Shown piece by piece: positions 8,189 through 17,653 of a stretch of 49,183 bases of DNA. The DNA comes from Clostridia bacterium (GTDB lineage: Bacteria > Bacillota > Clostridia > TANB77 > CAG-508). The notes under the pieces are model-generated. The model saw nothing but the letters and a program-made list of their open reading frames with translations. It did not search any database and was not told the DNA's origin. Where the stretch lies: positions 1 to 49,183 of the forward strand of contig CAAEVK010000005.1 of NCBI GenBank assembly GCA_900759475.1. Direction: 5' to 3'. The position numbers were made by a program, and so were the translations under genes. The stretch's first letter is position 1. Every line of letters begins with the position of its first letter.

Positions 8189-9196
8189 TTATACTTTTTC
8201 TCTTGTGTATACTTTTTCGTTATTAATATCTACATTTAAAAATACTAACATTTCTTTGCCTTTTTCAATTTCCAATATCTCTTTTAAATATAATATTCTT
8301 GTATTAATATTACTTGCATCTCCTAAATATACTGTCTTTTTCTCTGTTTCTAATAATAATGTATAATTTTTTTTATCTGTAATATCAATTTTGGTAATAG
8401 TATTTTCTATTTCGTAGCTAGTAGCTGTTTCTACAATTTTTAAAACCGTTTCTAATTTTTCCAAGTCTTCTTCACATAGTCTATTTCCCGGCTTTATATT
8501 TTCCAACTCTGTTTTATACCCAACAATAATTGGCACTTCCAATTTTTGTTCACTAATTTCTAAAATATAGCCTTGATTATTAATATAAACAAAAGCACTT
8601 GCAAATTCTAACATATATGTTGCTATTCTTTCTTGTACTTCAATTTGTATTTTGCTTGGTAAATGTCTGTTAATCTTGACATTATCAATATAAGCATTTT
8701 GTTTAATTTTCTCTTTCACTTCTCCTATATGAATTCTAAAAATATTTTCATTTATATTAATTTCCGACAAACTAATAATTTCATTAGTAGATATTTTGCT
8801 ATTTCCTACTACTTTTATTTCTCTTATATTAAAAAGAGGACACATTAAAAAATACAAAATTGCTCCTAATAACAACATTATTAGAACAAACCATTTCATA
8901 ATAATAAATGTAATTTTGTTTTTATGTTTTTCTACTTTCTTACTTTTCTTATTAGTAACTTTCTTCTTTGTTTTTTGTTTGTTATTTTTTCTTTCTTTGT
9001 TCTGTTTTGGTGTTGTCATACCAATTACAATTTCCTCATCAAATTGAAAAAGGTCTTTTTCTACCTCCTGTTGTTTGTCCTTTTTTTGCTTATTTTTAGA
9101 AGGGTGTTTTAATTTATCACCCTTGTTTTTATGTTGCTTATTTTTTGTATACAACAAATCTATCTCCTGTGATTTGTTTTTTTTCAATCTATTCAC
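8189..9196 (-). CDS. ftsQ: Cell division protein FtsQ/DivIB
   Basis: 335 residues: a long lysine-rich cytoplasmic N-terminus (about 1-95), one membrane helix (about 98-118, MKWFVLIMLLLGAILYFLM), then a POTRA domain beginning FNIREIKVVGNSKIST and the FtsQ core with NIFRI and HLPSKIQIEVQER. It belongs to the FtsQ-FtsB-FtsL regulator complex of septal wall synthesis. It overlaps the 3' end of murA by 8 nt, so the two form an operon. That coupling now depends on transcription entering from inside the mobile element. Confidence 0.92.
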   Translation of the reverse strand: MNRLKKNKSQEIDLLYTKNKQHKNKGDKLKHPSKNKQKKDKQQEVEKDLFQFDEEIVIGMTTPKQNKERKNNKQKTKKKVTNKKSKKVEKHKNKITFIIMKWFVLIMLLLGAILYFLMCPLFNIREIKVVGNSKISTNEIISLSEININENIFRIHIGEVKEKIKQNAYIDNVKINRHLPSKIQIEVQERIATYMLEFASAFVYINNQGYILEISEQKLEVPIIVGYKTELENIKPGNRLCEEDLEKLETVLKIVETATSYEIENTITKIDITDKKNYTLLLETEKKTVYLGDASNINTRILYLKEILEIEKGKEMLVFLNVDINNEKVYTREKV

Positions 9197-10108
9197 CCTC
9201 TTCTTTAGCTATTTTGGCTCCTAAACTATTTAATTTTATATCAAGGTTTTCATATCCCCTTAATATATATTCAATGTTTCTTATTTTTGTTTTTCCTCTT
9301 GCTTGAAGACCAGCTATCATTAAAGCAGCACCTCCTCTTAAGTCTGTTGCACAAACGTCAGCTCCAGAAAGTCTTCGAACCCCTTTAAAAATCGCCATTT
9401 TACCCTCTATTGTAATTTTAGCTCCCATTCTAATTAATTCATTAACATATTTATATCTGTTTTCAAAAATATTTTCAATAATAACAGATGTTCCCTTTGA
9501 TACACTTAATAAACTTCCATAAATAGATTGCATATCTGTTGGAAAACCTGGATATGGCATCGTTTTTATTTCTGCTCCTATTAATTTTTTAGGTGCTATT
9601 AGATGAATACTATCTTTTTTTACCTCCAGTTTACAGCCACTTTCTTCTAATTTATGTATTACTGGATTAATATGTTCTGGTATTACAGTTTTTACTTCTA
9701 TTTCTCCCCCAGTAATAGCTGCACTACATAGCAAAGTTCCTGTTTCTATTCTGTCAGGCATAATTGTATAGCTTACATCTTTTAAACTCTGGACACCTTT
9801 TATACGAATAACGTTGCTACCAGCTCCTTCAATTTTTGCCCCCATTTTGTTTAAAAATTTCTGTAAGTCTTCTATTTCTGGTTCCATGGCAGCATTAGTA
9901 ATAACAGTCTCTCCTTCTACAAATACAGAAGCCAACATAATATTTTCTGTTGCACCAACACTTGGAAAATCTAAATGAATTTCATTTCCTATTATTTTAT
10001 CACAATTACATCTAATAAATCCAGCATCTTCTACAATATTAATTCCTAATTTTTTAAATCCATTTAAATGTAAGTCTATTGGCCTTGCTCCAATTTCACA
10101 TCCACCTG
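9189..10108 (-). pseudogene. murA: murA 3' part (UDP-GlcNAc 1-carboxyvinyltransferase), split by the mobile element
   Basis: The C-terminal three quarters of MurA, the first committed enzyme of peptidoglycan precursor synthesis (PEP plus UDP-GlcNAc). The frame reads GGCEIGARPIDLHLNGF, with the catalytic Cys loop, then VGATENIMLASVF and AAMEPEIEDLQKFL, and ends in KLNSLGAKIAKEEGE. It has no start of its own; the ATG at 9938 would omit the active site. Joining 10108 to 20401 gives an exact 1257-nt frame (418 residues) with SYPGGCEIG restored. So the gene is cleanly interrupted, not decayed, and would regain function on excision. Confidence 0.92.
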
Positions 10109-11739
10109 TTTGTGATAGTTTGTGGATACATAAACTTCAAATGGAATGCTAACCCTCCATTTTCATATAGTTCATTATACATCATATCGTTTAAGTTGTA
10201 CAACTCTTTTTCTTCTTTTGTTATTTCATGCTTATCAAAAACTACTATTTTATCAAATAGTCTTGATAATTCTTCTTTAGTTAATCCATTAGCTTTAATA
10301 TCATCTATTGTTTTAAATATTAAATCTTCTTTGTCTTCTAATTTGTTTAAAGTATTGAATTTTGTTTCTACCTCTTGCAGTTTTTCTTTTTCATATTTTA
10401 TCTTCTTCTCTAGTTCTTGTTTCTTGTCTTTATATATAAATTCTGGAATTAAGTCATTTAGCTTATCTTCATATACTTGTTTGAATTGTTTTTCTAGTTT
10501 TTCTATAGTTTGCTTATGCTTATTTAATTCTTTTTCTAGTGTTACTTTATTTGTGCTAATTGCTTTTACATTATCCATAACAAAACCTTTAAATTCTGGA
10601 TTACTCACTAAATTATCTATATATGCATTTATAATTTGGTCTAAATATTCTATTCTAATTCTGTGTGGTTTGCACCCATAATCTGGTCTTATATCTTTTA
10701 TTGCACCTTCATTACTATATTTTTTACACAAATAACTATCTGGTCTTTTTCTTATTCCACTTGTTCCCTTTCTTTTATACATTGCAGTTCCACATCTTCC
10801 ACAATACAGAAGTCCTGAGTATAAATTATTTTCTACATCTACAAACTTGAAACCATTATTATATTTATCACTTTCTTTTTTTCTTTTCTTTCTAATTTTT
10901 TGTACTTTTTCAAATAGTTCTTTGTCAATAATTGGCTCATGATGGTTTTCAATTATAATCCATTCTTCTTGTGGTTTTACTTTTGTTTTTTTAGATTTAA
11001 AACTTACTTTTTCAGTATGTCCCCCTACATAATCTCCAATATATCTTCTGTCATCTAATATTCTTACTATATGCTGTGCTTTCCAATTTGCAGTTTGTTT
11101 TGCATTTGCAAAATTTCTGCTTTGAGATGGTGTTGGTATTCCTTTTTTATTCAAATAAGTTGCAATCTTTTGATACCCCCAGTCTTTAAAATATAATTCA
11201 AATATCTTTTTTACTACTGGAGCTGTTTCTTCATTAATAACTAATTTTTTTCCATCTTTGTTATAACCATAAATTGCTTTCACGAGTAAATCTCCTTCTT
11301 CTATTTTATGTCTTAAATTTCTTCTTATATTTTTACTATCATCTCTTGCTCTTCTTTCATTAAACCATGCATATAATCCAAACATTTCCTCATTATATTG
11401 TTCATCTTCAAATATTATTTCTACACCTTGCATCTCAAGGTATTCTACAAAGTCTAATGCCTCTTTTTGATTTCTTCCAAGTCTTGCAGAGTTTTTAAAA
11501 ACGATTACATCTATTTCTTTATTTTTGGCTCTTTCTCTTATATCATCAAATCTACTAAAGTCTGTACCACTTTTGTCATCATCCATTATAATGTCAACTA
11601 TATTCGTATATCCATGACCTTTACAATATTTTACAAGTAAATCTCTTTGTGTTTCAATTCTTTCATAGTTTTCACCATAGTCATCTCTACTTTCTCTGCA
11701 ATATATTACAACTCTTTTTTCTTCATTAGACTTTTTCAT
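10096..11739 (-). CDS. Large serine recombinase (integrase); last codons come from murA
   Basis: 547 residues. The N-terminal resolvase domain has the catalytic Ser17 in VVIYCRESRDD and RLGRNQKEALDF. The recombinase domain follows (GYNKDGKKLVINEETAPVVKKIF; KKGIPTPSQSRNF), then a zinc ribbon (LYCGRCGTAMYKR with a later YLCKKY), a coiled coil (about 410-490) and a C-terminal tail. I chose ATG at 11739 (GGAGGT ribosome site) over the frame to 11772. The stop codon and last codons (agg tgg atg tga) lie in host murA sequence past the junction, so attP overlaps the 3' end of this gene. There is no CGG trinucleotide on its coding strand. Confidence 0.93.
   Translation of the reverse strand: MKKSNEEKRVVIYCRESRDDYGENYERIETQRDLLVKYCKGHGYTNIVDIIMDDDKSGTDFSRFDDIRERAKNKEIDVIVFKNSARLGRNQKEALDFVEYLEMQGVEIIFEDEQYNEEMFGLYAWFNERRARDDSKNIRRNLRHKIEEGDLLVKAIYGYNKDGKKLVINEETAPVVKKIFELYFKDWGYQKIATYLNKKGIPTPSQSRNFANAKQTANWKAQHIVRILDDRRYIGDYVGGHTEKVSFKSKKTKVKPQEEWIIIENHHEPIIDKELFEKVQKIRKKRKKESDKYNNGFKFVDVENNLYSGLLYCGRCGTAMYKRKGTSGIRKRPDSYLCKKYSNEGAIKDIRPDYGCKPHRIRIEYLDQIINAYIDNLVSNPEFKGFVMDNVKAISTNKVTLEKELNKHKQTIEKLEKQFKQVYEDKLNDLIPEFIYKDKKQELEKKIKYEKEKLQEVETKFNTLNKLEDKEDLIFKTIDDIKANGLTKEELSRLFDKIVVFDKHEITKEEKELYNLNDMMYNELYENGGLAFHLKFMYPQTITNRWM
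10101..10112. other. Left attachment junction (murA / element)
   Basis: murA sequence (TCCACCTG on the plus strand) ends here and element sequence (TTTGTG) begins. The shared core with the right junction is CCTG (10105-10108), CAGG on the coding strand, consistent with the very short cores used by large serine recombinases. Confidence 0.8.
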
Positions 11740-11865
11740 TTTGCACCTCCATTTGTAATGTATCAATAACATATTATTTTATGTGTTATTTTATTGTCGC
11801 TATTATATATTAAAAGTCCTAAAATTTCAAGGTCTTCCCAAAATTTCAGAACTTTTTATTTATAA

Positions 11866-12714
11866 CTACTTTTCTTTCTTTTTATTATGTGCTATACTGA
11901 ATATGCTTATAATTAATATTATTGCTATTCCTAAAATCATATATACTAAATTATTATCTTGTATATCAGTGTTATTATTTTCTATTATTTGATTTTCGCT
12001 TTCATTATTTTGTGTATCGCTCGTTTCTTCACTCCAAATTCCAAGTTTATTATTTTTTGCATTTTCTTCACTTTCTTGTAACATTCCAGCATATTTATAA
12101 TTGTTCTGCAACATATAATTTTCAGCTAGTCCATTTTCTACTAATAGATTTTGCAATAATTCATCATCTATCCAAATCCAAGATAAATATCTATCATATT
12201 TATCTTTTTCATCAGCAACTTCATCAAATTCCAATTCAATTTTAGTAGCATTTTCAAGTTTTTCTTTTGTAAAATCACTTGCTTCTTTTCCCCAAACTTC
12301 TTCTCCAATTTCTGGGTCTACTGTTTCTTTTGTATTTATTCCTAAAAATCTAACAGTTATTTGCTCTCCATTCATTTTGAATTTTGCAGTATCTCCATCG
12401 ATTACTTCTACTAGTTCTACTTCAATTTTATTGGTATTTTCATCATAATCATTTTCTATTTTATTAAAGTTTTCATCATAATATACTGCTGGCATAACAA
12501 TTACCCATTTTTGATTTTCTTCATCCCATTTTACTTGATGATAATGGACTACTCCATCTTCTTTGTGATATCCATAATATTTTTCATTATATTCAGTTAT
12601 ATTTTCTGAATCTTTATCTTTCCAACCTGTAATATTGCCACCATGTGCAAGACTCACATTGCCTACACTCATTAATATTACTATAATGATTATTACATTT
12701 TTTATTTTTTTCAT
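11866..12714 (-). CDS. Surface-anchored thermonuclease (SNase-like)
   Basis: About 282 residues. An N-terminal signal peptide or membrane helix (NVIIIIVILMSVGNVSLA) precedes a region with YGYHKEDGVVHYHQVKW and a staphylococcal-nuclease-like domain: ELVEVIDGDTAKFKMNG, VRFLGINTKET, KYDRYLSWIW and a C-terminal AKNNKLGIW. The acidic and Arg residues of the SNase active site are all visible. The C-terminus has an acidic/Asn linker, a membrane helix (LVYMILGIAIILIISIFS) and a KKKEK tail, so the enzyme probably faces outward while anchored. Start ATG 12714 after TAGGTG. It is divergent from the next gene with about 40 bp between starts. Confidence 0.82.
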   Translation of the reverse strand: MKKIKNVIIIIVILMSVGNVSLAHGGNITGWKDKDSENITEYNEKYYGYHKEDGVVHYHQVKWDEENQKWVIVMPAVYYDENFNKIENDYDENTNKIEVELVEVIDGDTAKFKMNGEQITVRFLGINTKETVDPEIGEEVWGKEASDFTKEKLENATKIELEFDEVADEKDKYDRYLSWIWIDDELLQNLLVENGLAENYMLQNNYKYAGMLQESEENAKNNKLGIWSEETSDTQNNESENQIIENNNTDIQDNNLVYMILGIAIILIISIFSIAHNKKKEK

Positions 12715-12756
12715 TATTATCACCTAACAAAAATTATACCATAAGGAGGAACTTAT

Positions 12757-13326
12757 TTGAACGATTTTTTAAATTTTTCATTAAATAGCTTAAATCTATT
12801 AGATAATAAAATTCATGATAATATCAAAGGAACTTTTGTTGATGATTTTATTCATGAATTACAAAGTTATTTAGAATTGCAATCAAATGATAAAATACTT
12901 GAAAACTTACCCAATAATACTAAACTGCATTTTGCAAAATTCGAAAACGATTATGCAGTTTGCTTCGATTACTCTTCTAAAACTATATATAATATTCCTA
13001 AATCTTATTTTAAAGGAACAACTCCAGAAGTCGGAGAAGCACTAAAAAAAGTTTCTTCAAAAGATTTTCGTGTGGATTACACAGGAATCCCAGCAAATGC
13101 AAATAATATTGATAACCTTTTAAGTGAATGCAGTTATGCAACTCTTTCTTCAAAAATAAATGTTTTACCAGAATATTATCAAATTTCTGATATCGGTATA
13201 GATTTTGCTGTTTGCAAGAATCTAAATACTAACAAGCCAGAAAATATCCCCATAGATGACATTCCAAAAAATGCAAAAAATGGAGATACTCTAGTTTATA
13301 AAAATGGTAAATTTCTAGTAAAGTAA
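12757..13326 (+). CDS. Unknown protein with DUF3006-like C-terminus
   Basis: 189 residues, start TTG at 12757 seven bases after AAGGAGG. No catalytic motif recognised. The N-terminal 45 residues are predicted helical and polar, the middle contains FENDYAVCFDYSSKTIYNIP, and a second similar unit has IGIDFAVCKNLNTNKPENIP. The end, IPKNAKNGDTLVYKNGKFLVK (cut here to its parts), resembles DUF3006 proteins. It is divergent from the nuclease gene, so a partner or regulatory link is possible but unproven. The two internal CGG trinucleotides are out of frame. Confidence 0.55.
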   Translation: MNDFLNFSLNSLNLLDNKIHDNIKGTFVDDFIHELQSYLELQSNDKILENLPNNTKLHFAKFENDYAVCFDYSSKTIYNIPKSYFKGTTPEVGEALKKVSSKDFRVDYTGIPANANNIDNLLSECSYATLSSKINVLPEYYQISDIGIDFAVCKNLNTNKPENIPIDDIPKNAKNGDTLVYKNGKFLVK

Positions 13327-13424
13327 CATTAATAGAGTATTTTATCAGTTGGTGACAAATTGTTACCAACTGATAAGAATTACTTATTAGTTCATATTTC
13401 AACTTGCAAGAATTAATTGCAAGT

Positions 13425-14462
13425 TCATTTTTTATCTTCAATAAGTTTTATTTGTTCTACAAACATATCATAGTCAGATACATATAATTTATCTTGTTTT
13501 AATTTAAATTTATCATATTCTTTATATGCTAATTCTTGAGCAACTTTTTGTGATATCTTTCCCGCATTGTGCAAAATATCTTGTCCATTAAATTGTAAAA
13601 AAGCATCCAGTTTTTCAATCCAGTCCTGCATAGTCATAGCATTATGGTTTTCTGCCTGTAATTCTGCATAATCTAAATACATTGTAACAATTCTATTTAA
13701 ATCATGCAATTCTTTTTCCGTTAAATAATTTTTTGCTACATCTACATCATATTTATATATTGGACCATTAGGTGATTGTTTCCATGATGTCAATCCCATA
13801 TGCTCCTTATTAGAATCACCTCTATTATAAATTATCTCTGCTGCAGTATTTCCAGTAACGGCGAAATGTAATTTGTTTTGTACTGTTTTAAAAAATGTTT
13901 TTGTAATTTCTGCATCTTTATCATAATCTATACTACAAGCAGAATATATATCTGTAATTTTTTGATAAAATCTTCGTTCACTTGCTCGTATATTTCTGAT
14001 TCGCTCTAATGTTTCTTCAAAGTAATCTTCACCAAAAATATAGTTTGGATTTTTAAGTCTTTCATCATCCATTACAACACCTTTAATCATATACTCTTTT
14101 AAAATTTTTGTTGCCCATATTCTAAAATCAGTAGCTTTCTTTGAATTTACTCTGTATCCAACAGCAATAATCATATCAAGATTATAAATCTTTACTGGTT
14201 TGTCAGAATTTGCAATGTCGGTTTTTCCGACGGTGCTTTTTTCATCTAATTCTCCACTTTTTAATATATTATTAATATGATCCGTTATTGTACTTCTCGC
14301 AACCCCAAATAATTCAGCAATTAAATTTTGAGTTAACCATATATCTTTATTAATTAATAATACTTCAACCTTTACATCATCATTAGCATTTCTATATATT
14401 AAAAAGTCATGAGATGTAATTTGCATATTCTTATTTTCATTTTTTTCATTTCTATTTTTCAT
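13425..14462 (-). CDS. RhuM family protein
   Basis: 345 residues. The N-terminal part holds a winged-helix or HTH-like segment (WLTQNLIAELFGVARSTITDHI), followed by the RhuM core (VKIYNLDMIIAVGYRVNSKKATDFRIWA split here) and a C-terminal segment ending in QKVAQELAYKEYDKFKL. RhuM proteins are common on mobile elements; their function is unknown. I place the start at ATG 14462, after AAAGGAG. The longer frame to 14534 would run through a CGG codon and has no ribosome site. A palindromic site directly upstream suggests autoregulation. Confidence 0.75.
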   Translation of the reverse strand: MKNRNEKNENKNMQITSHDFLIYRNANDDVKVEVLLINKDIWLTQNLIAELFGVARSTITDHINNILKSGELDEKSTVGKTDIANSDKPVKIYNLDMIIAVGYRVNSKKATDFRIWATKILKEYMIKGVVMDDERLKNPNYIFGEDYFEETLERIRNIRASERRFYQKITDIYSACSIDYDKDAEITKTFFKTVQNKLHFAVTGNTAAEIIYNRGDSNKEHMGLTSWKQSPNGPIYKYDVDVAKNYLTEKELHDLNRIVTMYLDYAELQAENHNAMTMQDWIEKLDAFLQFNGQDILHNAGKISQKVAQELAYKEYDKFKLKQDKLYVSDYDMFVEQIKLIEDKK

Positions 14463-14480
14463 TGATTTTCTCCTTTTTTC

Positions 14481-14505
14481 AACTATTCGGAATTTCCGAA
14501 CAGTT
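14481..14505 (-). promoter_or_regulatory. Palindromic operator upstream of the RhuM gene
   Basis: AACTATTCGGAA and TTCCGAACAGTT form 12-nt arms with one mismatch around a single central base, 19 bp upstream of the ATG. This is a typical dimeric repressor site; the HTH of the RhuM-like protein is a candidate binder. Confidence 0.65.
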
Positions 14506-14601
14506 GAAATTCTCTTAAATTTATATTGTTTCATTTGATATATAATTTATATCATAAATCATATATTTTTTCAATATGTCTGCAAAAATTTGTTCTTATT
14601 C

Positions 14602-14754
14602 TTATTTGTATTTTTCTTGTATTCTATCAGATATAATATCGGTGAATACCTGTTTATAATCTTGAGTATCACCAATATTTGATTTCGGACATATAAAAAC
14701 TGCAAATGGTAGTTTTTCTTTTTGCTTCTTATCCTTATCATTCTTTTTTGTCAT
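14602..14754 (-). CDS. Small ORF of unknown function (50 aa)
   Basis: MTKKNDKDKKQKEKLPFAVF begins a 50-residue frame ending IISDRIQEKYK. It has a basic N-terminus and then a hydrophobic LPFAVFICPKSNIG segment. A weak purine-rich site (AGGTAGGTG) lies about 13 nt upstream. I do not recognise a family; the clean protein-like composition suggests a real gene. Confidence 0.4.
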   Translation of the reverse strand: MTKKNDKDKKQKEKLPFAVFICPKSNIGDTQDYKQVFTDIISDRIQEKYK

Positions 14755-14863
14755 TTTCAGAGTATTCACCTACCTTTCTATCAATTGTATTCGTTTCTTG
14801 TTTGTCCTTATTACTAAAGCTCCTCTTCGTTTTGCATAATTTATCTCTACGTTGCTTCGCTTC
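14738..14863 (-). other. Short open frame with protein-like content, no clear start
   Basis: A 41-codon frame with no stop reads EAKQRRDKLCKTKRSFSNKD and ends GEYSENDKKE. It overlaps the 50-aa ORF by 17 nt. There is no ATG, GTG or TTG at a convincing place, so it could be a remnant of a longer gene. Confidence 0.25.
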
Positions 14864-14921
14864 CTAGAGCTAAAATAACTACAAGTGGTAAATCAAATAC
14901 CCATATGAGATTTGCCCTCAT
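14847..14921 (-). CDS. Very small ORF (24 aa), conserved-looking
   Basis: MRANLIWVFDLPLVVILALG and a short SEAT end: a single hydrophobic segment, perhaps a membrane peptide. Small peptides of this type are seen on clostridial mobile elements, but I cannot check that here. The ribosome site GGTGG is very close to the ATG. The 251 bp from 14922 to 15172 hold no gene that I can see, apart from the promoter at 15089. Confidence 0.3.
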   Translation of the reverse strand: MRANLIWVFDLPLVVILALGSEAT

Positions 14922-15088
14922 TCCACCTTTAGTGAATTGCCCCTTTACATCACGTTAGCCAGGCGAAAGTATCATTATATGTACTTGTAATTTGATATTC
15001 AATTTTCAATGTGCTATCGATAGAAAATAATTATTTAAAATTTCTATGTTCTATCTTGATAAATTCATTATAAGATGCTAAAATAGTG

Positions 15089-15117
15089 TTGTAAACAGAT
15101 TTTACAAAGTCTATAGA
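15089..15117 (+). promoter_or_regulatory. Probable sigma-A promoter for the DUF6076-like gene
   Basis: TTGTAA (15089-15094), a 17-nt spacer and TATAGA (15112-15117), 55 bp before the ATG at 15173. Confidence 0.5.
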
Positions 15118-15172
15118 TAAGTTAAAAATTGAAATATCTATATTCTATTTTTAAAACGAAGGAAATGCAGAT

Positions 15173-16453
15173 ATGATAAGTAATTTCACAATTAAAGGTA
15201 ATAAAATTATTCTTAAAAATAATGGAGAATATTTTGGGGCTATTCACGATTTTGAATATAATATTGGAGACAAATTATATGAATTTGCTATTATGGATAA
15301 TAAAGAATTTGAAAAGCTAAAAGCAATATACACACAATTAATAGAACTTGTATGTTATGCTAAAGAAACTAATTCAGAAGATGAAAAATGGGATTATTTC
15401 TTGAAAATGTTTCAAATTGTTAGAGCATGTTTAAAATTCTCTCCATATACTCACTTCTATACCCAAGTTCTAATAGATATAATTATTAAAACATATAATA
15501 CTAAAGCATTTAGAACTGACCTTTTATTTAAATCTCAAATTGGTGTCTTAATTGAAGATGAAAAATATTATCCTGATGACTTTTATAGAGATTTAGAAGA
15601 AGATGAATATACCACAGAAATTTTAATGCTTAAATGGAATGAAGAAGTTGAGAAAATATCAAAGAAAAAACATAATGAATATATGAAATTCTTTGAAACT
15701 ATAAGAGATTTGTTAATTGAAAATTTAATTGAAAAGAAAACGGATTTGAAAGAAAGAATAGAGTTAATAAGTAAATATTCTAATAACTCACTTGTTAGAA
15801 ATTTAAGTGTTCCAGAAAAGCTATTCTTATATGAAACAAAAAGAGTATTCGATTTGCACTATTTTAATACAAAACCTGCACATGCTTTATTTTTAGATAC
15901 AAAATTTAAAATAAAATATATATGTGATACGGAATTATCAAGAGAAGAAAGAAAATTAGATGTAGATAAAATAGTGGATATTATAAAAGAAAAAAATATT
16001 TTTGCAGAAGAAGTTTATGAATTAGAAAATGTAGAAGAACAAATATTTTTCGAATTATTTAAAGTTATTCAAAATAACTTTGTTATCAATAAATGCGAAA
16101 ATTGTGGAAGATTATTTATTCCTGCAACTACTAATAATAATCCATATCAGAAAGCAAGAAATGACCAAAAATACTGTAATAATTTATATTTAGATACTGG
16201 CAAAACCTGCAAGGAAATTGGTGCTACAAATAAACATAAAGAAAAGGTTGAAAATAGTGATATTCTAAAAGAATACAAAAAAGAATATAAAAAAATATAT
16301 GGCAGACACTATAGCCATCCTAAAAAATTTACAGAGAAACAATTTAAACAATGGTCAAAAAGAGCAACTGAATTAAGAGATAGCTATGATGACAGCCAAA
16401 TTGACGAATTTAAAATTGAATTACAGAAATTAAATGATCAATATTATAAATAA
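15173..16453 (+). CDS. DUF6076-like protein with a C-terminal zinc finger
   Basis: 426 residues, one of only two plus-strand genes in the window. Most of the protein is helical and acidic with no recognised catalytic motif. At about 300-350 it has a probable zinc-binding motif: KCENCGRLFIP, then QKYCNNLY and GKTCKEIG (C-x2-C ... C ... C). The C-terminal tail is highly charged and helical. The layout matches DUF6076-type proteins of clostridial mobile elements, of unknown function; the family assignment is from memory. Start ATG 15173 after GAAGGA. It faces the next gene across a shared terminator. Confidence 0.6.
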   Translation: MISNFTIKGNKIILKNNGEYFGAIHDFEYNIGDKLYEFAIMDNKEFEKLKAIYTQLIELVCYAKETNSEDEKWDYFLKMFQIVRACLKFSPYTHFYTQVLIDIIIKTYNTKAFRTDLLFKSQIGVLIEDEKYYPDDFYRDLEEDEYTTEILMLKWNEEVEKISKKKHNEYMKFFETIRDLLIENLIEKKTDLKERIELISKYSNNSLVRNLSVPEKLFLYETKRVFDLHYFNTKPAHALFLDTKFKIKYICDTELSREERKLDVDKIVDIIKEKNIFAEEVYELENVEEQIFFELFKVIQNNFVINKCENCGRLFIPATTNNNPYQKARNDQKYCNNLYLDTGKTCKEIGATNKHKEKVENSDILKEYKKEYKKIYGRHYSHPKKFTEKQFKQWSKRATELRDSYDDSQIDEFKIELQKLNDQYYK

Positions 16454-16479
16454 TAAAAAAACAACTTTAAATTAACTCT

Positions 16480-16511
16480 AAAAGGAGTAGTATTGTTATA
16501 CTGCTCCTTTT
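16480..16511. terminator. Bidirectional hairpin terminator
   Basis: 14-nt arms (AAAAGGAGTAGTAT and ATACTGCTCCTTTT, one G-U pair) with a TGTT loop between two convergent genes. A- and T-runs flank both sides. Confidence 0.85.
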
Positions 16512-16517
16512 CTATAC

Positions 16518-17640
16518 TTATTGTTCTCCCACATCTTTTAGTGTTTCTTGTTCTTGTGTTTTTGCTTTTTCTACACTTTTTATTGTTTGTACTTGTTCAT
16601 TAATTGCACCTGTTCTTGTTCCTTCTTCTGTTGCCTTTATTGCACTGTCTAATATAGAATGTTCACCTTGTCTCATTTCTTCTGGTTTTACAATTTTTAG
16701 TGTTGTATGATATTTACTCATCTCTGTAATTTTACTATGGTCTATTTTATTTTCTAATGCTTCTATATCTAACATATCTTTTGGGTGTCTAGTAGACATT
16801 TTTTTTGCATATACACTTTCTGGTGTAGAAGTTCTAAATCTCGTTCCTGCATACTCTGTTTCCTCTTGCATGTATTCTAAATCTACTAATTCTTTTGGAC
16901 AATGTCTCTCTAATACCATTGGTACTTTTTCGCCATTTTCATTTTCCTGCATAAAGTATTCTCTAATAGTCAAAGAATTATCTTGTTCTCTCCTAAATAA
17001 GAAAAATCCTAAATGGAATTCATTATCTTTATGATTAGCAATTACCTCGTGTTCTCCCTGTGTATGCCCCACACCTTCTTCTAGTCTTTTTTGATTACTT
17101 AATCTATCATCAGAAAATTCATAATCTGTTCTTTGTAATGCTTCTCTAACTTTTTCTATATCCTTCTCTGCTATCATAAAATCAATGTCGCCGTGATACC
17201 TAAATAAAGGTGTATCTGTTCCTATAAATGTTGATAATGCACCAATTAAATAATAATCTACTCCTAATTCATTTAATCGCTCACATACTGTTTGTATTGT
17301 ACTATTTATTAAAGTATGATTATCTTCTACTGATATATTTCCGTGGTGTATAATTTTGAGCTTTATTGTTTTGCACTTGAGATATTATTTCATCTACACT
17401 ACTATATGCTCCTCCAGAAAGCTCTAAAATATCTTGCATACTAGCCTCAAAATCTGCTTTTTGTTCTTCTCTTCCAAAAAATTTTTCAATGTTTAAAGCT
17501 AAAGAATCTACAACAGATTTAATATCTTGCATTTTAGTAAGACGTTCTACCATTGATTGTACCTGTTCTTCTGTTACAAAACCCAATCTGTCAGTACATT
17601 TTCTTATGGTTTGTTCTATTTTTTCTCTATCTTGTTCCAT
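16518..17640 (-). CDS. Nucleotidyltransferase-like protein (one CGG +1 frameshift)
   Basis: 373 residues across CGG at 17341-17343 (codon 100). The N-terminal 95 residues are helical. After the shift the frame reads GVDYYLIGALSTFIGT and then FRYHGDIDFMIAEKDIEKV, the pattern of a nucleotidyltransferase fold (G-A-L-S followed by an acidic D-I-D pair). A later segment has TRHPKDMLDIEALENKI, typical of the helical end of such folds. Substrate unknown. The triplet frame ends after KYISRR, losing the catalytic domain. This is the one element gene that uses the recoding. It lies 13 bp from the next gene upstream. Confidence 0.75.
17341..17343 (-). other. CGG +1 recoding site in the element's nucleotidyltransferase-like gene
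   Basis: Codons CCA-CGG-A; the C skip gives GGA (Gly100) and joins the helical N-terminus to the DYYLIGALS domain. Confidence 0.85.
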
Positions 17641-17653
17641 TTACACTCACACC

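Noticed and set aside
14463..14534. Upstream start of the RhuM-like gene at 14534
   Set aside because: The extension lacks a ribosome site, runs through the operator palindrome and contains an in-frame CGG. The ATG at 14462 follows AAAGGAG.
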